This document shows, in pieces, positions 8,405-17,403 of a DNA stretch of 64,000 nt. Positions within the stretch are counted from its first letter, which is position 1. The number at the start of each line of letters is the position of its first letter. The notes under the pieces were generated by a model, which had not been told where the DNA came from, did no database searches, and saw nothing but the letters and a program-made list of their open reading frames with translations. A program made the position numbers and the translations under genes. This stretch comes from Gallionella straubiae (GTDB lineage Bacteria > Pseudomonadota > Gammaproteobacteria > Burkholderiales > Gallionellaceae): NCBI RefSeq assembly GCF_051257895.1, contig NZ_CP194331.1:1860001-1924000 (forward strand), given 5' to 3'.

Positions 8405-9367
8405 TCAGCCCTTCTGCCCGAAAGAGCGCTGACACAGCCGGAGAGTCGCCTCTATCTCTTCGTCAATGTTGGCCAACAGGTAAAAGCCCGTTCCTTTTAA
8501 CCTATCCATCCGATAGTCAAGCGACAACACCTGCTCATCGGCAGAGCTTGGCGGCTTATGTATTTCCGGCCTGAAGCCCAGAACAGCCTCACACCGTTCC
8601 GCAACCTTTTCCGCCACATCGATGATGCGCAAGGGGGCCTCTCCGCCAAGATTAAACAGGCCATCGCCACAAGCTTCCGGCGCGAGATCCAACAGATGCA
8701 AAACTGCTCTGCCGACATCTGTCAGGGTGATGAAATCCCGATATTGGAGGCCGGATGAGCGAAGCACCAATTTTTTCGCCGTCACAGCCTGCCGACAGAG
8801 ATCGTTGGCCAGGAGCGACCAGCGATTGACTTCCGCCCGCTCGGGAGCGCCAAACCCATTGGAAAGGCGAACCACGATTCCATCGATCTCGTTCTTATCC
8901 CGCGCAGCAAGAACAAAATCTTCTGCGGTCCGGTGCGTGATCGCATAGGGATGTTGTGGGCGCGGCAGACTCTCCTCGGTCAATCGACCTGCCAGTGGGC
9001 TGCCGTAAACATGTGCCGTTGAAAAATAGATGAAGCGCTCGACCCCAGCTCTGATAGCGGCGCGCAGCAACTTCAGCGACCCTAGTCCGTTTATCATAAG
9101 GGCTTGCTCCGGGTCGGCCGCACTGTCGATTTCATTCAAAGCGGCCAGATGAATCACGCACTTCACCCCGCGGCAAGCCGCTGCAAGTGATGCCTCATCC
9201 AGCAAGTCCAATGAAACGATCTCACCCCGACCCAGCCATTCTGGCTTCGGCTGCGACGCATCACGCGTCCCTATCCTGAGGTGGTAATCCGACGCCTCGA
9301 GCAGATGGTGGGATATACGCCCGCCGACATACCCCAGTCCCCCGGTAAGCAGAACCACGTCGCTCAT
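8405..9367 (-). CDS. NAD(P)-dependent epimerase/reductase of the extended SDR family
   Basis: The protein (320 residues) begins with a Rossmann motif GGLGYVGG (residues 9-16). FSTAHVYGS at about 115-123 matches the extended SDR pattern. The usual YxxxK catalytic pair is replaced by Tyr141-Ala-Ile-Thr-His145, an odd substitution in an otherwise well-kept family member. ATG 9367 was chosen because it overlaps the cupin gene stop in ATGA; an upstream ATG at 9385 exists. Next to rfbG and the RmlC-like cupin it is the natural candidate for the 4-ketoreductase finishing a CDP-6-deoxyhexose. That role is inferred from context. Confidence 0.75.
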   Translation of the reverse strand: MSDVVLLTGGLGYVGGRISHHLLEASDYHLRIGTRDASQPKPEWLGRGEIVSLDLLDEASLAAACRGVKCVIHLAALNEIDSAADPEQALMINGLGSLKLLRAAIRAGVERFIYFSTAHVYGSPLAGRLTEESLPRPQHPYAITHRTAEDFVLAARDKNEIDGIVVRLSNGFGAPERAEVNRWSLLANDLCRQAVTAKKLVLRSSGLQYRDFITLTDVGRAVLHLLDLAPEACGDGLFNLGGEAPLRIIDVAEKVAERCEAVLGFRPEIHKPPSSADEQVLSLDYRMDRLKGTGFYLLANIDEEIEATLRLCQRSFGQKG

Positions 9368-9813
9368 CGGTGCTTGATCTCCCATCGATATGGAATTGCC
9401 GGATCGAACGGATCCATGCGCTCGATCTCATCGGCTCGATGAGGAATGGACGTACAGTTTGCGACAATGGCCATTTCCTGCCCGATCCCCTTGAAACCAT
9501 TCCAAACCAGAGGCGGCACCGTAACCAGGCAATAGTTATCCGGCCCCATAAATATCTCCTGAAGCTCACCTCGCGTAGGGCTGTTCGCACGATCATCATA
9601 AAGTACAAATTTTATGTTGCCGTGCGGCACGGCATAGTTCAGCACCATTTCTTTGTGGATATGCCATCCTTTTATGGCGCCGGGATGCACGCAGGAGAAA
9701 TAGATCTCCCCGAACCCATGAAAATCCGCGGCATCACCACGCATCATGTGCATGATCTTTCCACGTTCATCCAGGATTTGTTTCAAGGGAGTAATTTTCA
9801 CGCCTTCGATCAT
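9364..9813 (-). CDS. dTDP-4-dehydrorhamnose 3,5-epimerase-like cupin (RmlC family)
   Basis: The 149-residue product is a small cupin with the RmlC pattern: a DERGKIMHM segment near the N-terminus, CVHPGAIKGWHIHK around residues 41-54 with candidate catalytic histidines, and VPPLVWNGFKG in the second half. True RmlC proteins are longer (about 180 residues) and use dTDP-sugars. This one is shorter and fused by overlap to rfbG, so it may epimerise the CDP-4-keto-6-deoxyglucose made there. It overlaps genes on both sides by four bases. An isomerase (FdtA/QdtA-type) role is an alternative. Confidence 0.75.
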   Translation of the reverse strand: MIEGVKITPLKQILDERGKIMHMMRGDAADFHGFGEIYFSCVHPGAIKGWHIHKEMVLNYAVPHGNIKFVLYDDRANSPTRGELQEIFMGPDNYCLVTVPPLVWNGFKGIGQEMAIVANCTSIPHRADEIERMDPFDPAIPYRWEIKHR

Positions 9814-10886
9814 TTCGACTCCATGTATGCCAATATTTGTCTGCTAGAGATGTCAAATGCGTTGCCGCCTTTATGCACATCACGATACCAATCCACTGTT
9901 TCGGCAATCGCACGCTCCACTCCCCACTTCGGGTGCCACTTCATCAACTGATGCGCCTTATCGCAGTTCAAATGAAGCAACCGCGCCTCATGAGGTGCGC
10001 TGGTCTGCGGAGCGAACTCGACTCGTCCACTCCCCCATGCTGTGACGATCAACTGCGCCAAGTCACCCACTGTACGAATGGATTGCGTATCTGGGCCGAA
10101 ATTCCAAGCACCCCTGAAAACTTCAGGGCGCTCGAGCAAATTGACCGCGGCCAGCAGATAGCCGGACAGGGGCTCCAACACATGCTGCCAAGGGCGCGTC
10201 GAATTCGGGTTGCGGAGATAAATCGGATCTCCCACCTTCAATGCGCGGACCGCATCCGGCACAATACGGTCGGCGGCCCAGTCGCCGCCGCCGATCACAT
10301 TCCCTGCCCGCACAGTTGCCGCACCAAAATCTGATCGCGCGAAGAAGAACGAATCCTGATAGGAGGAAAACACCAGCTCTGCAGCAGCCTTGGATGCGCT
10401 GTATGGATCATGTCCGCCTAGCTCGTCGTTCTCGCGATAACCCCATATCCATTCGTTATTGCGATAGCACTTGTCTGAGGTCACGCAGACAAAAGCCCTG
10501 ACCGAATCACATGACCTGACAGCCTCAAAAATATTGACCGACCCGGCAACATTCGTATCGAATGTGAGCTTGGGCTCCACATACGAATACCGCACCAACG
10601 GCTGCGCCGCCAGATGGAATACGACCTCCGGCTGAAAACGGTCAAAGACGGCCTGCACGGATGCAAGATCGCGGATATCGCCAGTAACGTGCTCGATTAG
10701 CTCTTCCATATTCAACAGATTGAAGTGAGCATCCTCTTGCTCCGGCGGAAGCGCATACCCCAAAACCTGCGCGCCCAGTTGATGCAGCCACAAGCACAAC
10801 CAGGAGCCCTTGAAGCCGGTGTCCCCCGTCACAAGGACGCGACACCCCCGGAGTTTCTCCAGTGATCGGTTCACCACTTGATCCAC
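9810..10886 (-). CDS. rfbG: CDP-glucose 4,6-dehydratase
   Basis: The 358-residue protein converts CDP-glucose to CDP-4-keto-6-deoxyglucose with bound NAD. The family hallmark GDTGFKGSWL is at residues 21-30, TSDKCY at 136-141 and the catalytic Tyr162-Lys166 pair in YSASK. Length and motifs match RfbG throughout. The start codon lies inside the 3' end of rfbF (16-base overlap), so the two steps from glucose-1-phosphate are translationally coupled. No rfbH (3-dehydrase) is present in the window. The product is therefore more likely a 6-deoxyhexose than a 3,6-dideoxyhexose. Confidence 0.93.
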   Translation of the reverse strand: MDQVVNRSLEKLRGCRVLVTGDTGFKGSWLCLWLHQLGAQVLGYALPPEQEDAHFNLLNMEELIEHVTGDIRDLASVQAVFDRFQPEVVFHLAAQPLVRYSYVEPKLTFDTNVAGSVNIFEAVRSCDSVRAFVCVTSDKCYRNNEWIWGYRENDELGGHDPYSASKAAAELVFSSYQDSFFFARSDFGAATVRAGNVIGGGDWAADRIVPDAVRALKVGDPIYLRNPNSTRPWQHVLEPLSGYLLAAVNLLERPEVFRGAWNFGPDTQSIRTVGDLAQLIVTAWGSGRVEFAPQTSAPHEARLLHLNCDKAHQLMKWHPKWGVERAIAETVDWYRDVHKGGNAFDISSRQILAYMESK

Positions 10887-11665
10887 GGAGCCTCACCCTT
10901 GCTTACGAGACCATTAAGGTACATATAATCCCGATAGGTATCCATCGGCTGCCAGAAACCATCGTGCGGATACATCACCATCTGTCCCTCCGACACCAAT
11001 TTACGCATCGGTTCAAGCTCGAACACCAAATCCTCGCGGTCATTCAGATAATCGAATATTTCCTTCCGGCACACGAAAAAGCCGCCGGATATCCGCCCGC
11101 CTGTTGCCTGAGGCTTCTCGTTGAATTCCGTCACCACGCCCTCGGGAGAATGCATCAACTCGCCGAAGCGCCCGGGTGGACGCACCCCTGTCACTGTAAG
11201 GATGCGGCCATGATCGATATGGAATTTGATCAACGCATCAATATCCACATCCCCCACACCATCGCCATATGTCAGCATGAAATGCTTATCATCAGCGATA
11301 TATTTGCGTATCTTCCGCACGCGCGCACCCGTCATGGCATCCTGCCCTGTGTCCGCCAGCGTCACACGCCAATCGGCCTCTTCATGATCGGTGTGATACT
11401 CGATCTCCCTTGCCCCGCCCAATGTGACCGAGAAGTCCCTCGTCTGGGATTCATAGTTGAGGAAAAAATCCTTGATAGCTTGGCCCTTATAGCCGAGACA
11501 TAAAACGAATTCCTTTTGCCCTTTGCTTGCATAATATTTCATGATGTGCCAAAGAATCGGCAACCCGCCCACCGTGATCATCGGTTTGGGCATATTCTCG
11601 CTTACGTCACGAATGCGCGTTCCTTGTCCGCCACACAGAATTACTACTTTCATGTTCTTACTCAT
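10871..11665 (-). CDS. rfbF: Glucose-1-phosphate cytidylyltransferase
   Basis: This enzyme makes CDP-glucose from CTP and glucose-1-phosphate. The nucleotide-binding signature GGQGTRIRD is at residues 12-20, followed by PKPMITVGG and WHIMKYYASKG. The conserved TYGDGVGDVD segment near the middle is typical of RfbF. The ATG at 11665 was chosen because AAGGAG lies ten bases upstream. The frame also has an ATG at 11710 without a ribosome site. The protein is then 264 residues, the usual family size. It heads the CDP-sugar block that continues with rfbG, the cupin and the reductase. Confidence 0.93.
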   Translation of the reverse strand: MSKNMKVVILCGGQGTRIRDVSENMPKPMITVGGLPILWHIMKYYASKGQKEFVLCLGYKGQAIKDFFLNYESQTRDFSVTLGGAREIEYHTDHEEADWRVTLADTGQDAMTGARVRKIRKYIADDKHFMLTYGDGVGDVDIDALIKFHIDHGRILTVTGVRPPGRFGELMHSPEGVVTEFNEKPQATGGRISGGFFVCRKEIFDYLNDREDLVFELEPMRKLVSEGQMVMYPHDGFWQPMDTYRDYMYLNGLVSKGEAPWIKW

Positions 11666-11824
11666 ATAAATAGCGCTCCTTCTTAATAAGGAATCGGCAT
11701 ATCCCATCAATTATACTGTCGATTCGATCACAGGACACAACGAACCTGTCGGGCGCATCGGCTGCGCAACTCCGGCTCGTTAAGCCCTGCAAAAGCCAGG
11801 AGACTTGATCGCTCCGGCTGCCCC

Positions 11825-13705
11825 TTAAGGACAGGACATATCCGACATTTCGACAACACTGATTCCGCCCAAAAAGACAGGGAGCGCCTCCGGCTGAACG
11901 AATCGTTTCGAATAATAAGCGGCGACAAGACTCGCGTGACTCACCCCGGGGTCAGCCTGTCTGATTCGTATTGCCGCTCTGCATCCTCCCAATTGGAAAT
12001 CCTTGAGCATATTCAACTGCAGGGGAAATCTACGGATAAATTCTTCCGGGGTGATCTCATTGAAACTTGAAAACCCAAGCCGTTTCTCCTCATTCCAGGC
12101 CGCCTTGAACATTCCAGCGTATTCGTAATAGTTATAGCTGATATCGAGAACCGGGAACTGATCATCCACAAAGATAACGTTGACCCGATCAACCTGCTCT
12201 GTCGGGAGTTTTTTCAGGTTCTCAATTATCGACGAGTCCTTGATCCATCGCACTTGCCATTCGATATAAATCATCGCACTCACAAGGACAAAGGTCGCCA
12301 TGAGGAAGCCTGCAAAAGCACGCAGGACAACCGCTGACGTTCTGCTGAACGCCATGGATGCGAAGGCGCGCCCGAGCACCACGAGCATGAGCGCGACTGG
12401 GAGGCTGACCAGCAATGCATAACGCGTACCCGTTCCGCTATAGAAGGGGGCTTTCCCCACCAGGACATAAGGAAAAATGGCGCAGAGCATCATAAACAAT
12501 GAATAAAAAGCCAGATTCCTCGTCTCAACCAAAGCAAAAATTCGCCATAGCAGCACAGGCATGCCTGCAATCATGAAACTTACAAGAAAGACATGGAATG
12601 CACTCCACTCTCTGACGGCTGAAGATTCACCGAACAACGCAGAAGGTATAACAACGTAGCGCAAGAGGGCAAAAACAAGGAACGTTCCCAGCAAAGCGAA
12701 TCCGCCGATGCGTTTAAAACTCACCGGCATATTGGATGAACTGCTCCCTTCTTCCCGCAGCCATATCCTGCTCACGAACCATGTCACGACAATAAATATG
12801 CCAGTAAGCAGCACAACGGCTATCGGATATGCCTTACCCAACTTAACGGCGTGATAAAGCTGCATGAAAAACGAATTTTCTGCAAAACCCATCAAGCCAT
12901 CGAGCCAGCGAACCGGCTCCAACAGCAGATGGTTGTAGCCCTCGTAGTTTCCAGATGGCTTCCAGAGGATATTCTTGAGTGCCCAATAAACGAACGGCAA
13001 CAGAATGAAATCAGCATACCGCAGAGAAACTGCAATCCTACCCGTCAGATTTTTATTCTCCCACTCGCCCCGGCACTCCAGAAATAACAATACCAAAAAG
13101 GAAAAATATAGGACCAGCAATGAGTTATAAAAAAAACTGATGGCAAAAATTACCAATGCTAGTGTCCGCAACAGAAAACCAGCCCCCCTATCCATCCGGA
13201 GGGCCTGCAACGCAATATAGGCGGCCATCAAAAACAAGAAATAGCAGAATCTGGCCGAAAGCGCTATCTGGAGCACATAGGTCTGATATGCCGTAAAGCA
13301 ACAAAACATAGCCCCGACAAAGAGACTCTCTCGCAAACTCAGAAAACGCACTCGCGAAGCCAGTAAATAAACCAACTGGCTCGACAACATGATACTGAGG
13401 AACGCCACTAAGTTATAAGAAAGCTTAGGGTTCGGAGTCTGCCATAGCACCGAGTGAAGATACCCAGCTACCGGATTACCCACCTCTCGGAAGAGGTCAA
13501 CAAGCCCCGCCGCACCATTATTCAGGTACACCCCATGGAGCATCCAATCGTCCCAGTATATGCCGTCATTGAGCAACATCAATCCATGGCATACGAATAC
13601 CAACATCACTAAAAGGAACAAATTACCAAAATGCTTGTGCATGGTTTTTAGAGGAGCAGACTCTGACAAAAAACCAGACGAATTTGAGATAGAATTAGAT
13701 CGCAT
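11825..13705 (-). CDS. Multispanning membrane protein, possible GT-C-type glycosyltransferase
   Basis: The 626-residue protein has about eleven hydrophobic helices and a soluble C-terminal domain of about 120 residues. Just after the first helix an Asp-Asp pair (52-53, in YWDDWMLHG) lies where GT-C transferases such as PMT/ArnT or GtrII proteins carry their catalytic acidic residues. This suggests a polyprenyl-phosphate-sugar-dependent transferase acting on the periplasmic side. It fits the presence of an ArnC-like GT2 and a GtrA protein in the same cluster. GGAG lies about ten bases before ATG 13705, which overlaps the upstream aminotransferase gene by 11 bases. Family assignment is uncertain. 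Confidence 0.55.
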   Translation of the reverse strand: MRSNSISNSSGFLSESAPLKTMHKHFGNLFLLVMLVFVCHGLMLLNDGIYWDDWMLHGVYLNNGAAGLVDLFREVGNPVAGYLHSVLWQTPNPKLSYNLVAFLSIMLSSQLVYLLASRVRFLSLRESLFVGAMFCCFTAYQTYVLQIALSARFCYFLFLMAAYIALQALRMDRGAGFLLRTLALVIFAISFFYNSLLVLYFSFLVLLFLECRGEWENKNLTGRIAVSLRYADFILLPFVYWALKNILWKPSGNYEGYNHLLLEPVRWLDGLMGFAENSFFMQLYHAVKLGKAYPIAVVLLTGIFIVVTWFVSRIWLREEGSSSSNMPVSFKRIGGFALLGTFLVFALLRYVVIPSALFGESSAVREWSAFHVFLVSFMIAGMPVLLWRIFALVETRNLAFYSLFMMLCAIFPYVLVGKAPFYSGTGTRYALLVSLPVALMLVVLGRAFASMAFSRTSAVVLRAFAGFLMATFVLVSAMIYIEWQVRWIKDSSIIENLKKLPTEQVDRVNVIFVDDQFPVLDISYNYYEYAGMFKAAWNEEKRLGFSSFNEITPEEFIRRFPLQLNMLKDFQLGGCRAAIRIRQADPGVSHASLVAAYYSKRFVQPEALPVFLGGISVVEMSDMSCP

Positions 13706-14822
13706 CTACCAACGCTCCAACGATATAAGCCTGATGCTCCCGAGAAAGGCCAACCCACAACGGGAGGCGCAACAAGTTGCCGCTAACAGAATCGGTGACC
13801 GCCATACCCCCATGCACCCTGCCATACCGAATGCCGGCAGGTGCGCTATGCAATGGGACATAATGGAACACCGCATTAATGCCCTGCTGCTTTAACCTAT
13901 CGATCACCCGCGTCCTGGTCGCCAAAGAATCCAACAGAACATAATACATATGCGCATTCTGCCGACAGTCCAAAGGTATGATGGGACGCCTCAGTTTGCA
14001 CGCCTCTTCCAATGGCTGGAAAGCTTCATGGTACCCATCCCAGACCGCCAAGCGACGCTCTGTAATCGCGCCAGCATATTCCATCTGTGCCCAAAGAAAT
14101 GCGGCGATGATCTCACCCGGCAGATATGACGAGCCAATATCCACCCAAGTGTATTTATCCACCTGTCCGCGGAAGAAGCGGCTTCGGTTTGTTCCTTTCT
14201 CCAGAAGAATCTCGGCGCGCTCAACATACTCGGGCGCATTCACCAACAACGCTCCACCCTCACCCGAAATAATATTCTTCGTCTCATGGAAGCTTAGCGC
14301 CGCCAGATGGCCAATGCTACCGAGCGGCCGCCCCTTGTAGGTCGACATGATGCCTTGCGCCGCATCCTCGATGAGGACCAGATTGTGGTAATTGGCGATG
14401 GCCATGATCGCATCCATCTCGCAAGCCACTCCCGCATAATGCACGGACACAATGGCCTTGGTTCTGGAAGTGATCGCCGCCTCAATCTTTGATTCATCGA
14501 TGTTCAGCGTATCGGGGCGAATATCCACAAACACAGGAACCCCGCCGCGTAACACAAAGGCGTTCGCAGTAGAAACGAACGTGTAGGAGGGCATGATGAT
14601 CTCATCACCCGGCTGAACACCGATGAGTATCGCCGCCATTTCCAGCGCGGCAGTACAAGAGTGCGTCAACAGGGCCTGATAGCAGCCAATATTTTTTTCC
14701 AGCCAATCGCAGCACTTAGTCGTAAACTGCCCGTTGCCTGCCAGATGCAAATTGGCATGCGCCTGAGATATATAAGGCAACTCATTGCCTGTCATGTATG
14801 GCTTATTGAAGGGGATCTTCAC
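13695..14822 (-). CDS. dTDP-4-amino-4,6-dideoxygalactose transaminase-like (WecE/RffA type)
   Basis: A full-length (375-residue) DegT-family sugar aminotransferase. THSCTAALEMA (53-63) and PSYTFVSTANA (78-88) form the PLP phosphate pocket, EDAAQG (152-157) contacts the cofactor ring, and Lys182 in SFHETKN is the Schiff-base lysine. SFHETKN and the N-terminal FNKPYMTGNE are characteristic of the WecE/RffA branch, which makes dTDP-4-amino-4,6-dideoxygalactose (Fuc4N). No rmlA or rmlB is in the window, so the dTDP-keto sugar would come from elsewhere. The upstream gap (14823-15014) may contain its own transcription signals. Confidence 0.85.
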   Translation of the reverse strand: MKIPFNKPYMTGNELPYISQAHANLHLAGNGQFTTKCCDWLEKNIGCYQALLTHSCTAALEMAAILIGVQPGDEIIMPSYTFVSTANAFVLRGGVPVFVDIRPDTLNIDESKIEAAITSRTKAIVSVHYAGVACEMDAIMAIANYHNLVLIEDAAQGIMSTYKGRPLGSIGHLAALSFHETKNIISGEGGALLVNAPEYVERAEILLEKGTNRSRFFRGQVDKYTWVDIGSSYLPGEIIAAFLWAQMEYAGAITERRLAVWDGYHEAFQPLEEACKLRRPIIPLDCRQNAHMYYVLLDSLATRTRVIDRLKQQGINAVFHYVPLHSAPAGIRYGRVHGGMAVTDSVSGNLLRLPLWVGLSREHQAYIVGALVDAI

Positions 14823-14922
14823 TGCCTACCACCGTCCTCTAATGTTTATCCGCGTCAGGCATTGAGGTTCCACAGCGCAGCCATGACTTACTTGAAAAAT
14901 GGGCTGCCTAATTAGAATAGGT

Positions 14923-14964
14923 GCTGAACAAGCCCGGCTTTGCGGGAATGACGACTTATTCAGC
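14923..14964. repeat. Nested inverted repeat in the 192-bp intergenic gap
   Basis: An outer imperfect stem pairs 14923-14932 with 14955-14964 (nine of ten bases). An inner cccg/cggg hairpin (14933-14936 and 14943-14946) lies inside it. This looks like a dispersed REP-like element or a transcription-modulating hairpin. No T-run follows on either strand. Nothing else is recognisable in 14823-15014. Confidence 0.4.
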
Positions 14965-15014
14965 GTTTCCATAATTATATTCACCCGACAACGCACACCA
15001 CGCCTGAAATCGGC

Positions 15015-15887
15015 TCATCGTATCTTCTTTGCAACGACTAGCCTAGAGCCGCCAAAAGGAAAATCCAGTCCAATCTTCACGCAAACAAGTTCAATGCTAA
15101 GCAGGCACAGGAACAATAAATTCAGAAAAGGGGAGATCGCAAGCTCCGCCCTGGCATCAACCCCATCCGCCCCTCTCCTCTTAAAAAACCTGGAAACCAT
15201 CATCGCAGGCAGAAGAATAGATACAAATGACGTTGAACGCACTATTTCAAAACCCGCAGATTTGATCTTGCGTTGAAAATTTGCAGCCTCATAACGCCTG
15301 ACATGGCAAGCACGCTCGTCTGTTGCGCTCCACAACCATTCATGCTGAGGCACAGTTAACAACATCACACCATCAGGATTAAGTGCAGAATGAAGCTGGG
15401 CAAGAACCAGTTCATCTTCTTCTATATGCTCCAGAACATCAAAGGCCCCGATTGCATCGAACTCATTATAGAAGGGAATATTGCGGGCATCCATTTGCAT
15501 GAGATTCGCTGATGGCAATCGGGCGGAGGCGAATTCCAAACCAGCCGTAAATATCTCACTACCATACAACGTCGTATCAGGAAAAGATTTTGCAATACCA
15601 GATATAACGAACCCCGTCCCGCAACCAATCTCAAGAAACGAATGGAAACTTGGACAATATTTTCTTATTGCCCAGAGAATCAATTTATTACGGCATCGAA
15701 ACCAAAAATTGGCTTCTTCCAAACGAGCCAAGTCCGAGAAGCGTGCCGCATCAAATCCGCCGCCCACGCGGGAAAGCAACGGGGCATATGCGATGAAGCC
15801 ATCTACCACCACCGGAGCATGGCCGCAGGCCGGGCAATCCATAAGCCTGGACTCGTAATGCCCGTTACATACCAGGCAGCGTTTCAT
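15015..15887 (-). CDS. SAM-dependent methyltransferase with N-terminal zinc ribbon
   Basis: Four cysteines at residues 4, 7, 18 and 21 form a compact zinc ribbon ahead of a class I methyltransferase domain. Motif I LEIGCGTG is at 85-92 and FDVLEHIEEDEL follows as motif IV. A hydrophobic stretch near residues 250-270 could touch the membrane. This architecture is common in surface-glycan clusters. The ATG overlaps the stop of the GtrA gene by four bases. The target is not identifiable; a sugar O- or C-methylation is likely. Confidence 0.75.
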   Translation of the reverse strand: MKRCLVCNGHYESRLMDCPACGHAPVVVDGFIAYAPLLSRVGGGFDAARFSDLARLEEANFWFRCRNKLILWAIRKYCPSFHSFLEIGCGTGFVISGIAKSFPDTTLYGSEIFTAGLEFASARLPSANLMQMDARNIPFYNEFDAIGAFDVLEHIEEDELVLAQLHSALNPDGVMLLTVPQHEWLWSATDERACHVRRYEAANFQRKIKSAGFEIVRSTSFVSILLPAMMVSRFFKRRGADGVDARAELAISPFLNLLFLCLLSIELVCVKIGLDFPFGGSRLVVAKKIR

Positions 15888-16285
15888 CCTTCGACCTTTG
15901 CCTGAACAGATTCACCATCCCTGAAGACAAAGAATTTGAACGCAATAAACAGGAATACCGCAACTACAAAAATCGCCACCAGCTGCACCCATTGATGTGG
16001 ATACCCGAATTTATCCGCCAGAATGGCCATTAGCCCGAGATTAATCATATACCCAAGCAAGTGAACAACGATGTACCTGGTACCAGTCGCTTGCAGACTC
16101 CCTTCATGCATAAAAACATATTTTCGGCTTCCGAAAAACCCAACCGTTGCACCGGCCGCATACAAGATGCTTATTGCCCACTTGGGAGGAACCCCGAAAT
16201 ATGTGACCAACAGGTAAATCAGATAGCCAAGCGTGTTTCTTATTATCCCGAGGAGTCCGTAGCTGAATATCTGCTTGACTAGCAT
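15884..16285 (-). CDS. GtrA family membrane protein
   Basis: This 133-residue protein has four predicted membrane helices and the GtrA pattern (a GIIRNTLGYLIYLL helix near the start and NLGLMAILADKFG in the third). GtrA proteins are thought to move polyprenyl-phosphate-linked sugars across the membrane, usually with a GtrB/ArnC-like GT2 that charges the lipid. The GT2 at 17403-18335 is that type of enzyme, two genes upstream. The start overlaps the sulfotransferase gene by seven bases and the stop overlaps the methyltransferase by four. Confidence 0.85.
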   Translation of the reverse strand: MLVKQIFSYGLLGIIRNTLGYLIYLLVTYFGVPPKWAISILYAAGATVGFFGSRKYVFMHEGSLQATGTRYIVVHLLGYMINLGLMAILADKFGYPHQWVQLVAIFVVAVFLFIAFKFFVFRDGESVQAKVEG

Positions 16286-17403
16286 TTCGCCCCCATTGCG
16301 GCGAATACATCAGGGAATAAAAATAATCTTCTATTGCCCTCGACGTCATGATATCTGCCTTGCGATGCAGCCTCCCAGCGCGACAACTCAAACTGCCGAT
16401 TTTTCACGGACAATGCGTAATTAGACAGGTATGCAGTGCGCACACCCTGCGTCTCCTCAACTAATCCAGAGATGTCATCCGCTCGTAAATCCGTGCTGCA
16501 TGAATAACCCAGAGCATCCAGCTCCGGCTTGGTGCAGGCTTCGATGAAGCGAATTTCTTCGCCCGAAAGCAATGTGCGCCAGACCTCCTCGCTCTTGCGA
16601 TCAACGCCCTTTTTGTCACCGAACGACGAGTTGCCTTTCCACTCTCTCCCCTGGTGGTCATATAGCGGCTGATGGATCAGCCCTTCTGGGAAGTCCCCGA
16701 TCCCGAGCCACTCTGTAATTCCACTCAGGGTAGCATCCGGATCTTGCACTAGATCCTCATAGCGAACTACATGTACCAGCGGGTGGTTCCTGAAGGACAG
16801 CCAATATGCGGCACTTTTGCGCCATAGCCTGATCAACATCAAAAGCGGGTATCGGTCACCCACTTGTTGGTGATAACACCCATGGCTAGCAGATGAGATC
16901 ACAGCACGGGGGTCACGAACGATAATCACACATCGCCCGCCGGAGTCGACTATCGCCGGTATGTATTCCTCGCAGAGCACTTCCTTGGCGCCTATGTATT
17001 TGGCATCATCGCGATGACAGCGCTCGGACAAAAGACTATGGAGCCGGGTTTGAATATCGAAGAAAGACCCAGAACCCATGGTTATTCCATCGGTGTACCC
17101 AAGGGCACTGCCGCCTTTACCAGTTGTCGCGCTCTTCACCAGGTATGCTGCTTCTTCGACATTGAAAGTCCGCTCTTTCAGCCATCGCGAGAATTGAAGG
17201 CGCTCTTCGTCAGAGCTGTCCTGGCCATCGCCTAGCGGCAGAAATTTTTCTATGCCGCACTCTTCAAGGAACAAACGCCTTACATCCACATAAAGCTGAT
17301 GATAAGGCTGGTAGGCCACAAACATCTCCGGATGGTTTGTTAACAGTGTCTGAATCAGGCTAGTACCTGATCGCAGCATGCCGGTAACGAAAAGGAATCC
17401 CAT
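16279..17403 (-). CDS. PAPS-dependent sulfotransferase family protein
   Basis: The 374-residue protein opens with the 5'-phosphosulfate-binding loop GMLRSGTS (residues 8-15). IIVRDPRAVISSA further in matches the 3'-phosphate-binding motif of PAPS-dependent sulfotransferases. WLGIGDFPEGL and the following segment match the C-terminal part of the Sulfotransfer_1/3 families. It probably sulfates a sugar of the glycan from PAPS, which CysC at the start of the cluster can supply. The start and the stop of the upstream GT2 gene share one base (TAATG). A second sulfotransferase lies at 24958-25905. Confidence 0.8.
   Translation of the reverse strand: MGFLFVTGMLRSGTSLIQTLLTNHPEMFVAYQPYHQLYVDVRRLFLEECGIEKFLPLGDGQDSSDEERLQFSRWLKERTFNVEEAAYLVKSATTGKGGSALGYTDGITMGSGSFFDIQTRLHSLLSERCHRDDAKYIGAKEVLCEEYIPAIVDSGGRCVIIVRDPRAVISSASHGCYHQQVGDRYPLLMLIRLWRKSAAYWLSFRNHPLVHVVRYEDLVQDPDATLSGITEWLGIGDFPEGLIHQPLYDHQGREWKGNSSFGDKKGVDRKSEEVWRTLLSGEEIRFIEACTKPELDALGYSCSTDLRADDISGLVEETQGVRTAYLSNYALSVKNRQFELSRWEAASQGRYHDVEGNRRLFLFPDVFAAMGAKC

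Noticed and set aside
11728..11928. 66-codon open frame in the gap beside rfbF
   Set aside because: It overlaps the 3' end of the membrane protein gene in another frame and shows no ribosome site or domain.
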